From assembly GCA_002707495.1 (NCBI GenBank), contig PAMZ01000022.1:62001-126000 (forward strand): a stretch of DNA of 64,000 nt, read 5' to 3'. Source of the stretch: Halobacteriovoraceae bacterium. Its GTDB lineage: Bacteria > Bdellovibrionota > Bacteriovoracia > Bacteriovoracales > Bacteriovoracaceae. Both the position numbers and the translations under genes were made by a program. The notes below the pieces were generated by a model. It made no database searches. It was not told where the DNA came from and worked only from the letters and a program-made list of their open reading frames with translations. Shown piece after piece: positions 21,727-30,379 of the stretch (the first letter of the stretch is position 1; every line of letters begins with the position of its first letter).

Positions 21727-24007
21727 TTTTCTTCGACTTTTTATCAAAAATACTCATGATAACGGGAAACAAGATTGCATCTGCCACAAAGGCAAAAGCA
21801 AGAATAACGGCGACTAAAACACCAAACCTCGAGTTCGGAAGATATTGGGCCATGACAAATGTTCCAAAACCGAGACAAATAATCAACGTTGTGATGAAAA
21901 GAGCAGGAAGTGTATTTTGAAAAATCGTTTCAAAAGCCTCATTGAGAGTTTGCCCAGATTTTCGAAGTCTACGGTATTCAAAGAGAATATGAATACTGTC
22001 ATCCACAGCAATACCTAAACAAACACTAGCAACAATGACTATTCCGATATCTACCTGCCATTGTAAAAAATGAACTAAGGCGCCTCCTATCATAAGAGGT
22101 ATTAAGTTTGGAATCAAGGTAAGAAGCCCTAACTTAAGGGAACCCAATAAAAGCACCATAATTAGTGTCACGAGTCCCAGCGCGGTTAAAAAAGAGACAA
22201 AAAATGTTTTCACCACGTAAGGAGTCAGATTATGAAAAAGAGGAGTTTTTCCGGTGGCACTAAGCTTGAGCTTATTTTTAAGACCGTAGTCATTAATTTT
22301 CTTTATTATCGATAGAGCTTGCTTCGAATTATGGACATCCCAAAAAATGCTCATTCTCAGTGCATCCTTCTCTAAGCTAACCCAATGCTCAATATTTTGT
22401 CCTTCTGGTAAACCAAGCTCATAGACAAGCATGACTTGAGCAATTTTCTCCCTAGACTCTGGGAGTTTGTAAAACTTTAGATCATCTTGATTTAAACTCT
22501 GATTCATACTTTTAATAATGTCTAAAACCGAGGCAGTCTTATGCACAAATCTTTCTTCATTTACCCATTGATTAAATTTTTCGACTCTTCCCAAAAACTC
22601 AGGATCATAGACGGATTGGCCTTCGGGAACCTCTAGCATCACTTCTAATGTTGAAGCTGAACCCATCTTCTTTTCAATAAAATAAAAGTCTTTAGGAACA
22701 ATATGTGACGAAGAAAATTGTTTTATAGGATCCATAGAAACAAAAAGTTTGGAGCTAAAAAAGAGACAAACCAAAGCTATCAGCAGCGTAGCTGCAAAAT
22801 AAATCATTCTTTTTGCAATGAGATTTGCCACAATTTTTTTGACCAATGGTGGTGTTTCAAGGTTCTTGTATTCTTTTGTCTCCTCAGTAGATCTCAAGGA
22901 ATTTTTTGAAAAAAGTAGAAGGAAGCTTGAGAAAATTAAAAAACTCACGAGCCAAGCCGCCATGACACCTAGTCCGACTTCAACTCCAAGATCAGCTACC
23001 GGAACGACTTTTGAAGTTCCAAAAGAAACAAACCCGAGAAATGTTGTTATTGATGTGATCAATGTCGGATAAAAGTTCTTATTTAAGGATTTTTCAACAG
23101 CTCTAGTGGTATTTTCTCCTCGTTTTTTCTCATAAAAATAATAGGTCAATAAATGAACAGCATCAGCGAGAGCAACGGTAAGTAATATGGTGGGAGCAGC
23201 AGAGGAAATCGTATTAAGAGAATGCCCTAAATACCCCGCAAGCCCCATCATAATAATGACAGAGGAAATAATAATTAAAAAAGGAATTAAAACTCCCACT
23301 ATTTTTCGATAGAAAAATGCTAATAAGATAACAAACATAAGTAATGCTGAAGGAGCTATGACTTGCATATCGTCAATCGTTACTTGCTTAAACCAATAAG
23401 TAAGGATGACTGAACCTGATCGATAGAATTTATAACCTCTGTCCTCAAACTCCTGAATGGCCTTATTTATCTCAAGGGTCATTTCAAAATAATTGGGAAC
23501 AGAAATAAAGTCTGGTCTAGAAGTCAGAGCAATTATTGCGAAAGTGTTATCTCGACTAATATACACATCCTTAATACTATCTTCAGACATAGCCTTAGCA
23601 GCATATTCATCACGAGATAACTCAAATTCTCCCTCAAAAAATGGTTCTATCAAGATTTCTTCATCTTCCGAGGTAATAATATTAGTATTGGTAACAGCTT
23701 GGACACGAACTATGTCTTTGAGTTTTTGAAGCTTATTGACCATCTCATAGATTAGATCCAGATGCTCTTGATCTGTAATTCCTTCTTTTTTATAGATGCC
23801 AATTAAGGCCTGATCATCATTGCCGAATTTTTTTTGAAATTGTTTAAACAATTTCATGAGCCGATCCTGCTTATTGTACCAAATACTATAAGTGAAATCC
23901 TCTTTGATCAGCCCCATCCCAGGTAGACTTATACATAATAGTACGATGAGAATTCCAAAGACAACTTTAGGTCTTTCCACCAAAAAATTTATAAAACTCT
24001 TTTTCAT
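21716..24007 (-). CDS. RND-superfamily (MMPL-type) lipid transporter
   Basis: 763 residues in the internally duplicated RND layout: TM1, a periplasmic domain, a TM2-6 bundle (about 220-375, including LADAVHLLTYY), a second periplasmic domain, then a second bundle (about 610-755) with GIAVDDSIHILFEYRR, the proton-relay aspartates in helix 4. MMPL/HpnN-like proteins extract or move lipids from the inner membrane. It is coupled by overlap to psd upstream and to the GNAT-like gene downstream, so the operon carS-psd-RND-GNAT is a lipid synthesis and transport unit. The lipid is not identifiable. Confidence 0.88.
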   Translation of the reverse strand: MKKSFINFLVERPKVVFGILIVLLCISLPGMGLIKEDFTYSIWYNKQDRLMKLFKQFQKKFGNDDQALIGIYKKEGITDQEHLDLIYEMVNKLQKLKDIVRVQAVTNTNIITSEDEEILIEPFFEGEFELSRDEYAAKAMSEDSIKDVYISRDNTFAIIALTSRPDFISVPNYFEMTLEINKAIQEFEDRGYKFYRSGSVILTYWFKQVTIDDMQVIAPSALLMFVILLAFFYRKIVGVLIPFLIIISSVIIMMGLAGYLGHSLNTISSAAPTILLTVALADAVHLLTYYFYEKKRGENTTRAVEKSLNKNFYPTLITSITTFLGFVSFGTSKVVPVADLGVEVGLGVMAAWLVSFLIFSSFLLLFSKNSLRSTEETKEYKNLETPPLVKKIVANLIAKRMIYFAATLLIALVCLFFSSKLFVSMDPIKQFSSSHIVPKDFYFIEKKMGSASTLEVMLEVPEGQSVYDPEFLGRVEKFNQWVNEERFVHKTASVLDIIKSMNQSLNQDDLKFYKLPESREKIAQVMLVYELGLPEGQNIEHWVSLEKDALRMSIFWDVHNSKQALSIIKKINDYGLKNKLKLSATGKTPLFHNLTPYVVKTFFVSFLTALGLVTLIMVLLLGSLKLGLLTLIPNLIPLMIGGALVHFLQWQVDIGIVIVASVCLGIAVDDSIHILFEYRRLRKSGQTLNEAFETIFQNTLPALFITTLIICLGFGTFVMAQYLPNSRFGVLVAVILAFAFVADAILFPVIMSIFDKKSKKNEL

Positions 24008-24912
24008 AGCTCCCCGATCTTATCACCCACTTGAAAAAAACATTCGACTCCTTTTTGGGAGTACTCAACTAATTTTTTATCAAATTGAATATTATTTTTT
24101 TGAAAGACAAGAATGACTGTCGAGCCACCCACTTCAAAAAAACCCTTTTCTTCTAATGTTTTAAACTCTTTTCTTTGATGAGTATGCCTAATTTTTCCCA
24201 CACTCAATGCTCCAACTTCGATATACAAAATATACCCGAGACTCTTTAGCTTCAGTTCGGAGACAAATCTATGATTCCTCAGTAAAACCTTTGGATTATA
24301 TTTAATTCCAAAATCTGTAACTGTGTCTAAGTTCCCATCAATTTCAAAGACATCTAAAATCTCACCCTCGCCAGGAAAATGAAAACGATGATAATCCTGA
24401 GGAGCAAGCCTAGCGATTAGGAGCGCTCCTCCCCTATATTTTTCAAGATCTACTTTTGTTCCTACGGCTTGCCCACCTATCAGTTGAACAATATCAATTT
24501 CATGCAGTTTAACCTTCATCGTCTCTTGAAGATTAATATTCTCATATAAAAGATAGCGAGCTTCACAGGGAGCGGGAAGATACCTAGTCTGTGGATCAAA
24601 ATTTCTCTTCCCAGGTCTAAATTTTCTGATGAAAAACTCATGGTAGTCCCGATAGCTCTCAATAGAACTACCTCTACTTACACTTTCAAAATCATCGAGT
24701 TTAATACCAGTTCTTGAAACCATATTTTCAATAGCTAATCTTCCTTTGCGTCTTTTTATGTATCCATAAAACTTTGAAAAGCCTTTCGATATAAAAAAAG
24801 GACGAATTAGGTTTCCTAATTTAGTCGTGTAAATCCAAGAGAGAATAGAACGAGCTGGAACAATTTCTTCAATAATCTTCCCTTGATATTTGTCATATAT
24901 ATCTATCTTCAT
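24004..24912 (-). CDS. psd: Phosphatidylserine decarboxylase
   Basis: 302 residues. The self-processing site reads G262-G263-S264-T265 (GGST), a known variant of LGST; cleavage before S264 generates the pyruvoyl cofactor and the small alpha chain. PQDYHRFHFP (171-180) holds the conserved histidines. It converts phosphatidylserine to phosphatidylethanolamine at the inner membrane. It overlaps the CarS-like gene and the RND transporter gene by 4 bases each. Length matches E. coli Psd (322). Highly confident. Confidence 0.94.
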   Translation of the reverse strand: MKIDIYDKYQGKIIEEIVPARSILSWIYTTKLGNLIRPFFISKGFSKFYGYIKRRKGRLAIENMVSRTGIKLDDFESVSRGSSIESYRDYHEFFIRKFRPGKRNFDPQTRYLPAPCEARYLLYENINLQETMKVKLHEIDIVQLIGGQAVGTKVDLEKYRGGALLIARLAPQDYHRFHFPGEGEILDVFEIDGNLDTVTDFGIKYNPKVLLRNHRFVSELKLKSLGYILYIEVGALSVGKIRHTHQRKEFKTLEEKGFFEVGGSTVILVFQKNNIQFDKKLVEYSQKGVECFFQVGDKIGEL

Positions 24913-25412
24913 AAAGACTTCTTTATTTTTAATAAGTATAAAGTCAGAGAGAACGAGAAATGGATGACCATCCCAAGAACTATGTAGAAAATAGACTCCA
25001 ACCAGGTAATTCCCACCATAAACTTATAAAAAATGACAACTCCAAAAGCAGAGTCCAATCGATCCGTAAGAATAAAAAGCCATTTATTTTTTTTGGCTTT
25101 TTTTCCTGCCGGAATCCCAAGCCTTCTTTTCACAAAGGAGTTAGGAAGTTCAAATAAAATATAACCGAAGCCCAGCACAATTCCTAAAGTAACTGCAAAT
25201 TGAAACTCAAAACGTCCAATGAATAAGTTTAATAAACCCATTAAGATTGCATTTGATAGAGGAACAAAAATGACTCCCCGCCAGGTTTTATTCTCTCCGA
25301 ACATTGTTTTAGAGATAGGGATCTTTAAAGCTGAGAGAACGTCGTATTTTACAAGAAACATATGTAAGGTTGTAGCTAGAACGATAGGAACATAGATATA
25401 GAGTGAATCCAT
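24909..25412 (-). CDS. CarS-like CDP-archaeol/CDP-lipid synthase
   Basis: 167 residues with four to five membrane helices and the PF01864 blocks FGENKTWRG, ELPNSFVKRRLGI and LTDRLDSAFG. In archaea this family (CarS) transfers CMP from CTP to unsaturated archaetidic acid; bacterial members are CDP-diacylglycerol-synthase-like but their substrates are less studied. Coupled by a 4-base overlap to psd, it probably feeds a phospholipid route ending in phosphatidylethanolamine. Its presence beside a YnbB-type synthetase elsewhere in the window means two different CDP-lipid synthetase folds occur in one 10-kb span. Confidence 0.82.
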   Translation of the reverse strand: MDSLYIYVPIVLATTLHMFLVKYDVLSALKIPISKTMFGENKTWRGVIFVPLSNAILMGLLNLFIGRFEFQFAVTLGIVLGFGYILFELPNSFVKRRLGIPAGKKAKKNKWLFILTDRLDSAFGVVIFYKFMVGITWLESIFYIVLGMVIHFSFSLTLYLLKIKKSL

Positions 25413-25415
25413 ATC

Positions 25416-27032
25416 CTAAGCACCTACATTTTCAGTTTTGCTCAAATAATAATCGTAATTTCCGGGATAAATTTGAACTTTATTTTTATCGACTTCATAG
25501 ACTTTTTCAGATAGCTCTTTTAAAAAATGTCGATCGTGGCTCACAAAAATAATTGTGCCTTGATAACTCTTTAAAGCAGACAGTAATACTTCTCTAGACT
25601 TAATATCTAAGTGGTTTGTTGGTTCATCCAAAACCAGAAAATTATTATTTTGAGAGAGAAGTACCGCTAAAATCAGTCTACTTTTTTCTCCTCCCGAAAG
25701 GTATTTAACTTTTTTATGTACATCATCACCACGAAACAAAAAAGCCGCTAGTAAATTTCTTAAATAACCATCACTTGCTTCTTTAAGGTATCCTTGAACT
25801 TCTTCCAAAACAGATTTTTCAGGATCTAGAACATCAAAAGAATATTGAGAAAAATAGCCAACTTTCACACTGGGACCGACTTGAATTTCTCCTTCAGTGG
25901 GTTCCGTGTGCCCTGTGATAAGCTTTAAAAGAGTTGATTTCCCTGCACCGTTCACACCAACGACAGCAAGCTTGTCTTGTCGTTTTACAATTGTATTAAA
26001 GTTCTCAAAGATCAGTTTGTCTTCACCCCAAACTTTTTTAAGGTCTTTAATGACAACAACATCATCTCCACCACGTGGAGGAGTTGGAAATTCAAAGTCA
26101 ATCGTTTGTTCATCAGGAGGAATTTCAATCATATCAAGTTTTTCAAGCTTCTTGACTCGAGATTGTACTTGGGACGCATGAGAGGCCCTCGCTTTAAATT
26201 TTGCTATAAACTCTTGATCTTTTTGAATGGAATCTTGTTGCTTTTTTTGCTCTGACTTTAATTGATCCAGTCTAATTTCTCTCTCTTTTTCATAAAAGTC
26301 ATAGTTCCCAGAGTAAACAGTTACCTTTTTATGGGCAACCTCCACGATCTTTTTGCAGACATTATTCATAAAGTCACGATCGTGAGTGGTCATAAAAATC
26401 GCACCCTCAAAGCTTTTTAACCAATTTTCAAGCCATAAAATTGTTTCGAGATCTAAATAGTTCGTTGGCTCGTCCATTATGATAAGATCTGGTCTAATGA
26501 CAAGAACTCTTGCCAAAGCAATTCTCATTTTCCAACCACCACTAAAAGATTCAATCATATTATGATGATCACTTGGGCTAATACCCAAACCTGTAAGAAT
26601 TTCTTCAGCGCGAGTCTCGAGGTCGTAACCTCCACGTTTTTCAAATTCAGTTTGAGCTTCTCCCATCTCTACCAAGACTGACTCCATTCTTTCTGGAGTT
26701 ATATCCGGATCAGATAGCTCTTCTTCAAAGCTTCTTAGTTTTTTATTCAGTATTTCAATCTGCTCGTCTCCTGAGAGAACAACTTGTATTGCCGTTTGTC
26801 CTTTCATTTCACCTACGGACTGAGAAAAATAGGCCATGCGCAGTTTATCAGAAAAACTAATCTGCCCTGACTCCGGTCTTTCTTCACCTATGATCATTCT
26901 AAATAAGGTTGTTTTCCCTGTACCATTCGGCCCGACTAACCCCACTTTTTCTCCAGGATTAATCTGAAAATTTACGTTTGAGTAGAGAGGTTCCCCACCT
27001 TGATTTTTACTGAGTCCACTAATATTAAGCAT
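25416..27032 (-). CDS. ABC-F family ATPase (ribosome-associated translation factor type)
   Basis: 538 residues from ATG 27032; the 14 codons before it in frame have no support and the preferred start begins MLNISGLSKNQGG. Two ABC domains are present: Walker A GPNGTGKTT and GVNGAGKST, signatures SFSGGWKMR and YLSGGEKSR, Walker B LIIMDEPTNYLDL and FLVLDEPTNHLDI. The P-site tRNA-interaction-motif linker lies between them (EKEREIRLDQLKSEQKK). No membrane domain. Such proteins act at the ribosomal E site to regulate or rescue translation, or to protect from antibiotics. It is close to the YbiT/Uup group, but the subgroup is not settled. Confidence 0.92.
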   Translation of the reverse strand: MLNISGLSKNQGGEPLYSNVNFQINPGEKVGLVGPNGTGKTTLFRMIIGEERPESGQISFSDKLRMAYFSQSVGEMKGQTAIQVVLSGDEQIEILNKKLRSFEEELSDPDITPERMESVLVEMGEAQTEFEKRGGYDLETRAEEILTGLGISPSDHHNMIESFSGGWKMRIALARVLVIRPDLIIMDEPTNYLDLETILWLENWLKSFEGAIFMTTHDRDFMNNVCKKIVEVAHKKVTVYSGNYDFYEKEREIRLDQLKSEQKKQQDSIQKDQEFIAKFKARASHASQVQSRVKKLEKLDMIEIPPDEQTIDFEFPTPPRGGDDVVVIKDLKKVWGEDKLIFENFNTIVKRQDKLAVVGVNGAGKSTLLKLITGHTEPTEGEIQVGPSVKVGYFSQYSFDVLDPEKSVLEEVQGYLKEASDGYLRNLLAAFLFRGDDVHKKVKYLSGGEKSRLILAVLLSQNNNFLVLDEPTNHLDIKSREVLLSALKSYQGTIIFVSHDRHFLKELSEKVYEVDKNKVQIYPGNYDYYLSKTENVGA

Positions 27033-27091
27033 GCCAGATATTACCCTGCACAGCATACTCCGTAAAGATGACACTTCACAACTTAAATGGA

Positions 27092-27859
27092 CTAATTTCG
27101 TAATTTGATCATTTGGCTTTTATTACTAACATAATTTTCGAATTTTATGCTTTCCACGCCCTCAAGGTCTTGAACTTGTCTCATCATTCGGTTTAGGGAG
27201 TGCTCAATTTTATCGAAAACTTCAGGATTTTGATCCTCTTTAAAGCGGTTCGTGTAATTTAACAGTACCATTGATGTATTATTAAGTTCATGACTTATGG
27301 TTGCTAGAGTTGAGCGGTATGTATGGTTCTTAAGATCCTCGGCGAATTTCATAGCGTAGTCTCTAAAAAACATCACGTTTACCAGTTTCCAAATTCCCAC
27401 AAGCCCTACAGCACCAATGAGCGGAAGCCTGAGCTCAACTGCATTTGGCAAAAAGTAAAAGTAAACTAAAGTCACCAAAGTACAAAACAGCACCTGAAGA
27501 CAGGCCACTTTTTTAGAACGGATGAAATTAACCTCAGTATTCGCCAAAAGTATTAGAACGATATAGAACGAAAACTCAGGTTTATACTCTTTACTCACTA
27601 AAGCAAGGACTGTCGCGGAACTTGTAGACATAAAAGAAGCCAACATGGCCAAATCGTCGTTATAGTTTTTTTCGGCATCTGAGTATTTCAAAAGGAAAAT
27701 TACAAATAAAGGAATTAAAGCTATGGGAGCAAAAAGAGTAATGACCTCAATATCTTTTAAATCTACTCGTAAAAAAATAATAGTCGAGTACAAGGAATAC
27801 AGAAAAGTTCCTGCTAATAGTACAATCGATTTATTTTTTTTAAAGGTGGCAAATTCCAT
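27092..27859 (-). CDS. Membrane protein with a histidine-kinase H-box but no ATPase domain
   Basis: 255 residues. Six or so membrane helices (about 10-165) are followed by a cytoplasmic helix containing TLATISHELNN, the HisKA phospho-acceptor box with H190, and a second dimerization helix (VFDKIEHSLNRMMRQVQDLE). The protein then ends after about 30 more residues; no N, G1, F or G2 boxes of a HATPase domain follow in this or neighbouring frames. It may be a phosphotransfer or dominant dimer partner for another kinase, or a remnant. The gene is single, with a 104-base gap upstream. Confidence 0.7.
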   Translation of the reverse strand: MEFATFKKNKSIVLLAGTFLYSLYSTIIFLRVDLKDIEVITLFAPIALIPLFVIFLLKYSDAEKNYNDDLAMLASFMSTSSATVLALVSKEYKPEFSFYIVLILLANTEVNFIRSKKVACLQVLFCTLVTLVYFYFLPNAVELRLPLIGAVGLVGIWKLVNVMFFRDYAMKFAEDLKNHTYRSTLATISHELNNTSMVLLNYTNRFKEDQNPEVFDKIEHSLNRMMRQVQDLEGVESIKFENYVSNKSQMIKLRN

Positions 27860-27963
27860 AGAATTATTATCGCTGATTAAAGTTTGATTTTTAATGTATC
27901 CCCAAACTTTAGCTGAAATTCATTGAAATTTTAAGACATGATTAATATGAATTTTTTGAAAAT

Positions 27964-28407
27964 CTATTGGGGAGGTTTTACACCGCCAAATCCGCCGTTA
28001 TCAGGTGGAGATTTATCCTTATCTTTAATTCTGATCTGAATACTTTTTATCTTCACCTGACCAGAAATTTCAACTTCTAGGTCTTGGACAAAAGAATTTT
28101 TAATTATGGAATGAATAGGAAGGATCAACTCTGTGAGCCCCTCTTTTATTTCAACGAGCTCCCCGGAAAGCCCTCCATTAATGATAATCGCAGACGCCTG
28201 GCCGTCCAATTTTTCAACTTCCAACTCTACTGCTAAAACAGTAATAGACGGGAGATTTAAATAAGGATCAGATGAAATCAAAAGGTCAGATACTAGTAAA
28301 ATATCTCCTCGTTGAATGTCGTGATTCATAGGGATTTTTAGCGTGCTTTGAGCATTCGCATCTAAAAGAAAAATTCCAAAAAAGAATATTGAGTAGATTA
28401 GTTTCAT
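27964..28407 (-). CDS. Secreted protein of unknown function with Gly/Pro-rich tail
   Basis: 147 residues from ATG 28407, chosen because GGAG lies six bases upstream; earlier in-frame starts overlap that site. The signal peptide (MKLIYSIFFFGIFLLDANA) is followed by a beta-rich domain (SITVLAVELEVEKLDGQ, LEVEISGQVKIKSIQIRIK) and a short tail SPPDNGGFGGVKPP. No cysteines remain in the mature part. It resembles a small periplasmic beta sandwich, but no family is recognised. It stands alone between the kinase-like gene and the sugar dehydrogenase. Confidence 0.6.
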   Translation of the reverse strand: MKLIYSIFFFGIFLLDANAQSTLKIPMNHDIQRGDILLVSDLLISSDPYLNLPSITVLAVELEVEKLDGQASAIIINGGLSGELVEIKEGLTELILPIHSIIKNSFVQDLEVEISGQVKIKSIQIRIKDKDKSPPDNGGFGGVKPPQ

Positions 28408-28547
28408 ATTCATCTCCAAATACCTAGCTGCAAAACTTCAGCCAAAGGAGATAACATTATTTCAACCACTAGATGCGCAGCAACAATCTTACTGGTGTCA
28501 TCTTACACCCAATTTTCGCAACACATTGACCCTAATACACATCATTT

Positions 28548-29618
28548 TTATTTTTTTCGAATAAGCCGAAATATCTTTCCCCCATCTGTACTGAAGTAAA
28601 TTTCCCCTTTTGGACCTGTTACAGTAGATCTAATCCGTAGATTTTGATTTTCAAATAGTCGCGCAATCTCGTTTCCTTTTTGATCCACAATATTAAGATG
28701 AAGTAATTTGAGTGCTCCAGATATCAGCATTCCTTTGAGCTTTGGAAATTTTTCTCCGTTATAAACAGTAAGTCCACTAGGAGCGATACTAGGAACATAT
28801 TTAATTAAAGGTTGCTCCATTCCCTCTTTATGGGTTCCTTCTCCGATAGAAAATGGTCCCCAATATTCTTTGCCATAAGTGATGACAGGCCATCCATAGT
28901 TTTTTCCCTTCTCAACTACGTTGATCTCGTCTCCTCCGCGAGGGCCATGTTCCATTTCAAAAAGTTTTTTACTAACTGTATCGTAAAATAAGCCTTGGGG
29001 ATTTCGATGTCCATATGACCAAATTTCATTTAAGGCTCCAACTTTACTGATAAAGGGATTATCTTTTGGGACTGTGCCATCCAAATTGAGTCTTATAATT
29101 TTTCCTTGGTGATTATCTAGCTTTTGCGCCTTCTCTCTCTGCCCCCGATCACCTACACTCAAAAAAAGATGGCCCGCATTGTCGAAAGTTATTCTTGAGC
29201 CGTAATGATGGTGATTATCAGATTTTCCCTTAGCAATAAATATATCTTTAAAAGAGATCAACTTTTTTCCCTCTATTTTTGCTTGGGCCAAAGCGGTAGT
29301 TTGATACTCTCCCATTTTTTTAGAGTAAGTGAAATAAATGATATTATTCTTTTCAAATTCTGGGTGAAGCTTGATATCTAGCATTCCTCCCTGATTTCTT
29401 TTTACAACTTTTGGTGCTCCCTCAAAGGTTTCAACTTTTTTAGAGTTTAAATTCAATTTTCTGATTTTTCCCTCTCTTTCAGTGAAATAGAGATCGTCTC
29501 CAGAAAAATCCATCCCCCAAACAATCCCTAGACCCTCTTTTACGAGTTCGTAAGAAACATCAAGACTTGCTTGAACCGTACTAACTCCCATAAGGAGCGT
29601 AAAAATAATAACCTTCAT
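28548..29618 (-). CDS. PQQ-dependent soluble aldose/sorbosone-type sugar dehydrogenase (YliI-like)
   Basis: 356 residues with a signal peptide (ending VQA) and the six-bladed propeller of the GDH-B/Asd family: GIVWGMDFSGDDLYFTEREG, GGMLDIKLHPEF, HHHYGSRITFD, SVGDRG, SYGHRNPQGLFYD, EHGPRGGDEIN, IAPSGLTVY. E. coli YliI (371) has the same blocks. It oxidises sugars in the periplasm using PQQ and calcium and passes electrons to the respiratory chain. It is 11 bases downstream of the SDR gene, in the same direction. Whether this organism makes PQQ cannot be seen here. Confidence 0.88.
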   Translation of the reverse strand: MKVIIFTLLMGVSTVQASLDVSYELVKEGLGIVWGMDFSGDDLYFTEREGKIRKLNLNSKKVETFEGAPKVVKRNQGGMLDIKLHPEFEKNNIIYFTYSKKMGEYQTTALAQAKIEGKKLISFKDIFIAKGKSDNHHHYGSRITFDNAGHLFLSVGDRGQREKAQKLDNHQGKIIRLNLDGTVPKDNPFISKVGALNEIWSYGHRNPQGLFYDTVSKKLFEMEHGPRGGDEINVVEKGKNYGWPVITYGKEYWGPFSIGEGTHKEGMEQPLIKYVPSIAPSGLTVYNGEKFPKLKGMLISGALKLLHLNIVDQKGNEIARLFENQNLRIRSTVTGPKGEIYFSTDGGKIFRLIRKK

Positions 29619-29629
29619 TTTTCCTCATT

Positions 29630-30379
29630 TTATTTAACTGAATAATTTAAAAACTTTGATCTCATCATTGAGATATATAATGATCTAGGTAGAAAACTTA
29701 AGAATCTAACTAAACCAGAAAAAAACCTGGGATAAGCGTAATAAGATTTTTTCTTCATAATCGCGGAGTAAAACTTATCTCCTGCTCTAGTAGCAGAAAC
29801 TATAAATGGCATCGGATGTTTATTTCTTTGAGTCAAAGGAGTATCAACAAATCCTGGATGGATACAAGTAACATCAATATTTGATTGCTTAAAGTCTATT
29901 GCATAGCTCTCAAAGAGTTTCGATACTGCTGACTTTGAAGCCGCATAGGCAGATGTGCCCGGAAGTCCATTAAATCCTGCAATACTACTAATGCAGACAA
30001 CGTGTCCTGAGCCTTTTTGATGAAAATACTCCAACGCAGGCTCAATTGTGTTCATCACTCCAAAAACATTAACTTCAAAAATACGCTTGGACTCAGCAAA
30101 GTTGGGAATAGCACTTTTTTCAGAGTAACCAATACCAGCGTTCGCAATGATAATATCAAGTCCCCCTTGATGTTTTATGAAGTGCTCAACGCAAACTTTC
30201 ATTTGATCTGATTTTGCTACGTCTGATTGATAGAAAATTATTCTTTTATCTCTGATAGCATTATATTTTTCTTGCGAGCGCCCCGTCACTGCAACTATCG
30301 CTCCTTCGGCTAAGAATTTTTTGGCAAGGGCGAGTCCGATACCTGTGGTACCACCAGTAATAAAAACTTTCAGTGACAT
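29630..30379 (-). CDS. Short-chain dehydrogenase/reductase, classical SDR
   Basis: 249 residues: cofactor loop GGTTGIG (9-15), N80-A-G, S131/S132 in CISSIAG and the catalytic Y145-x-x-x-K149 (YAASK), all in classical positions. The hydrophobic, basic C-terminus (FFSGLVRFLSFLPRSLYISMMRSKF) suggests membrane association, as in SDRs acting on lipids or retinol-like substrates. It overlaps the upstream permease gene by 10 bases, so it is translated from the same mRNA. Substrate unknown. Confidence 0.9.
   Translation of the reverse strand: MSLKVFITGGTTGIGLALAKKFLAEGAIVAVTGRSQEKYNAIRDKRIIFYQSDVAKSDQMKVCVEHFIKHQGGLDIIIANAGIGYSEKSAIPNFAESKRIFEVNVFGVMNTIEPALEYFHQKGSGHVVCISSIAGFNGLPGTSAYAASKSAVSKLFESYAIDFKQSNIDVTCIHPGFVDTPLTQRNKHPMPFIVSATRAGDKFYSAIMKKKSYYAYPRFFSGLVRFLSFLPRSLYISMMRSKFLNYSVK

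Noticed and set aside
27092-27859. A complete sensor histidine kinase
   Set aside because: No ATP-binding N, G1, F or G2 box follows the H-box before the stop codon or in the adjacent frames.
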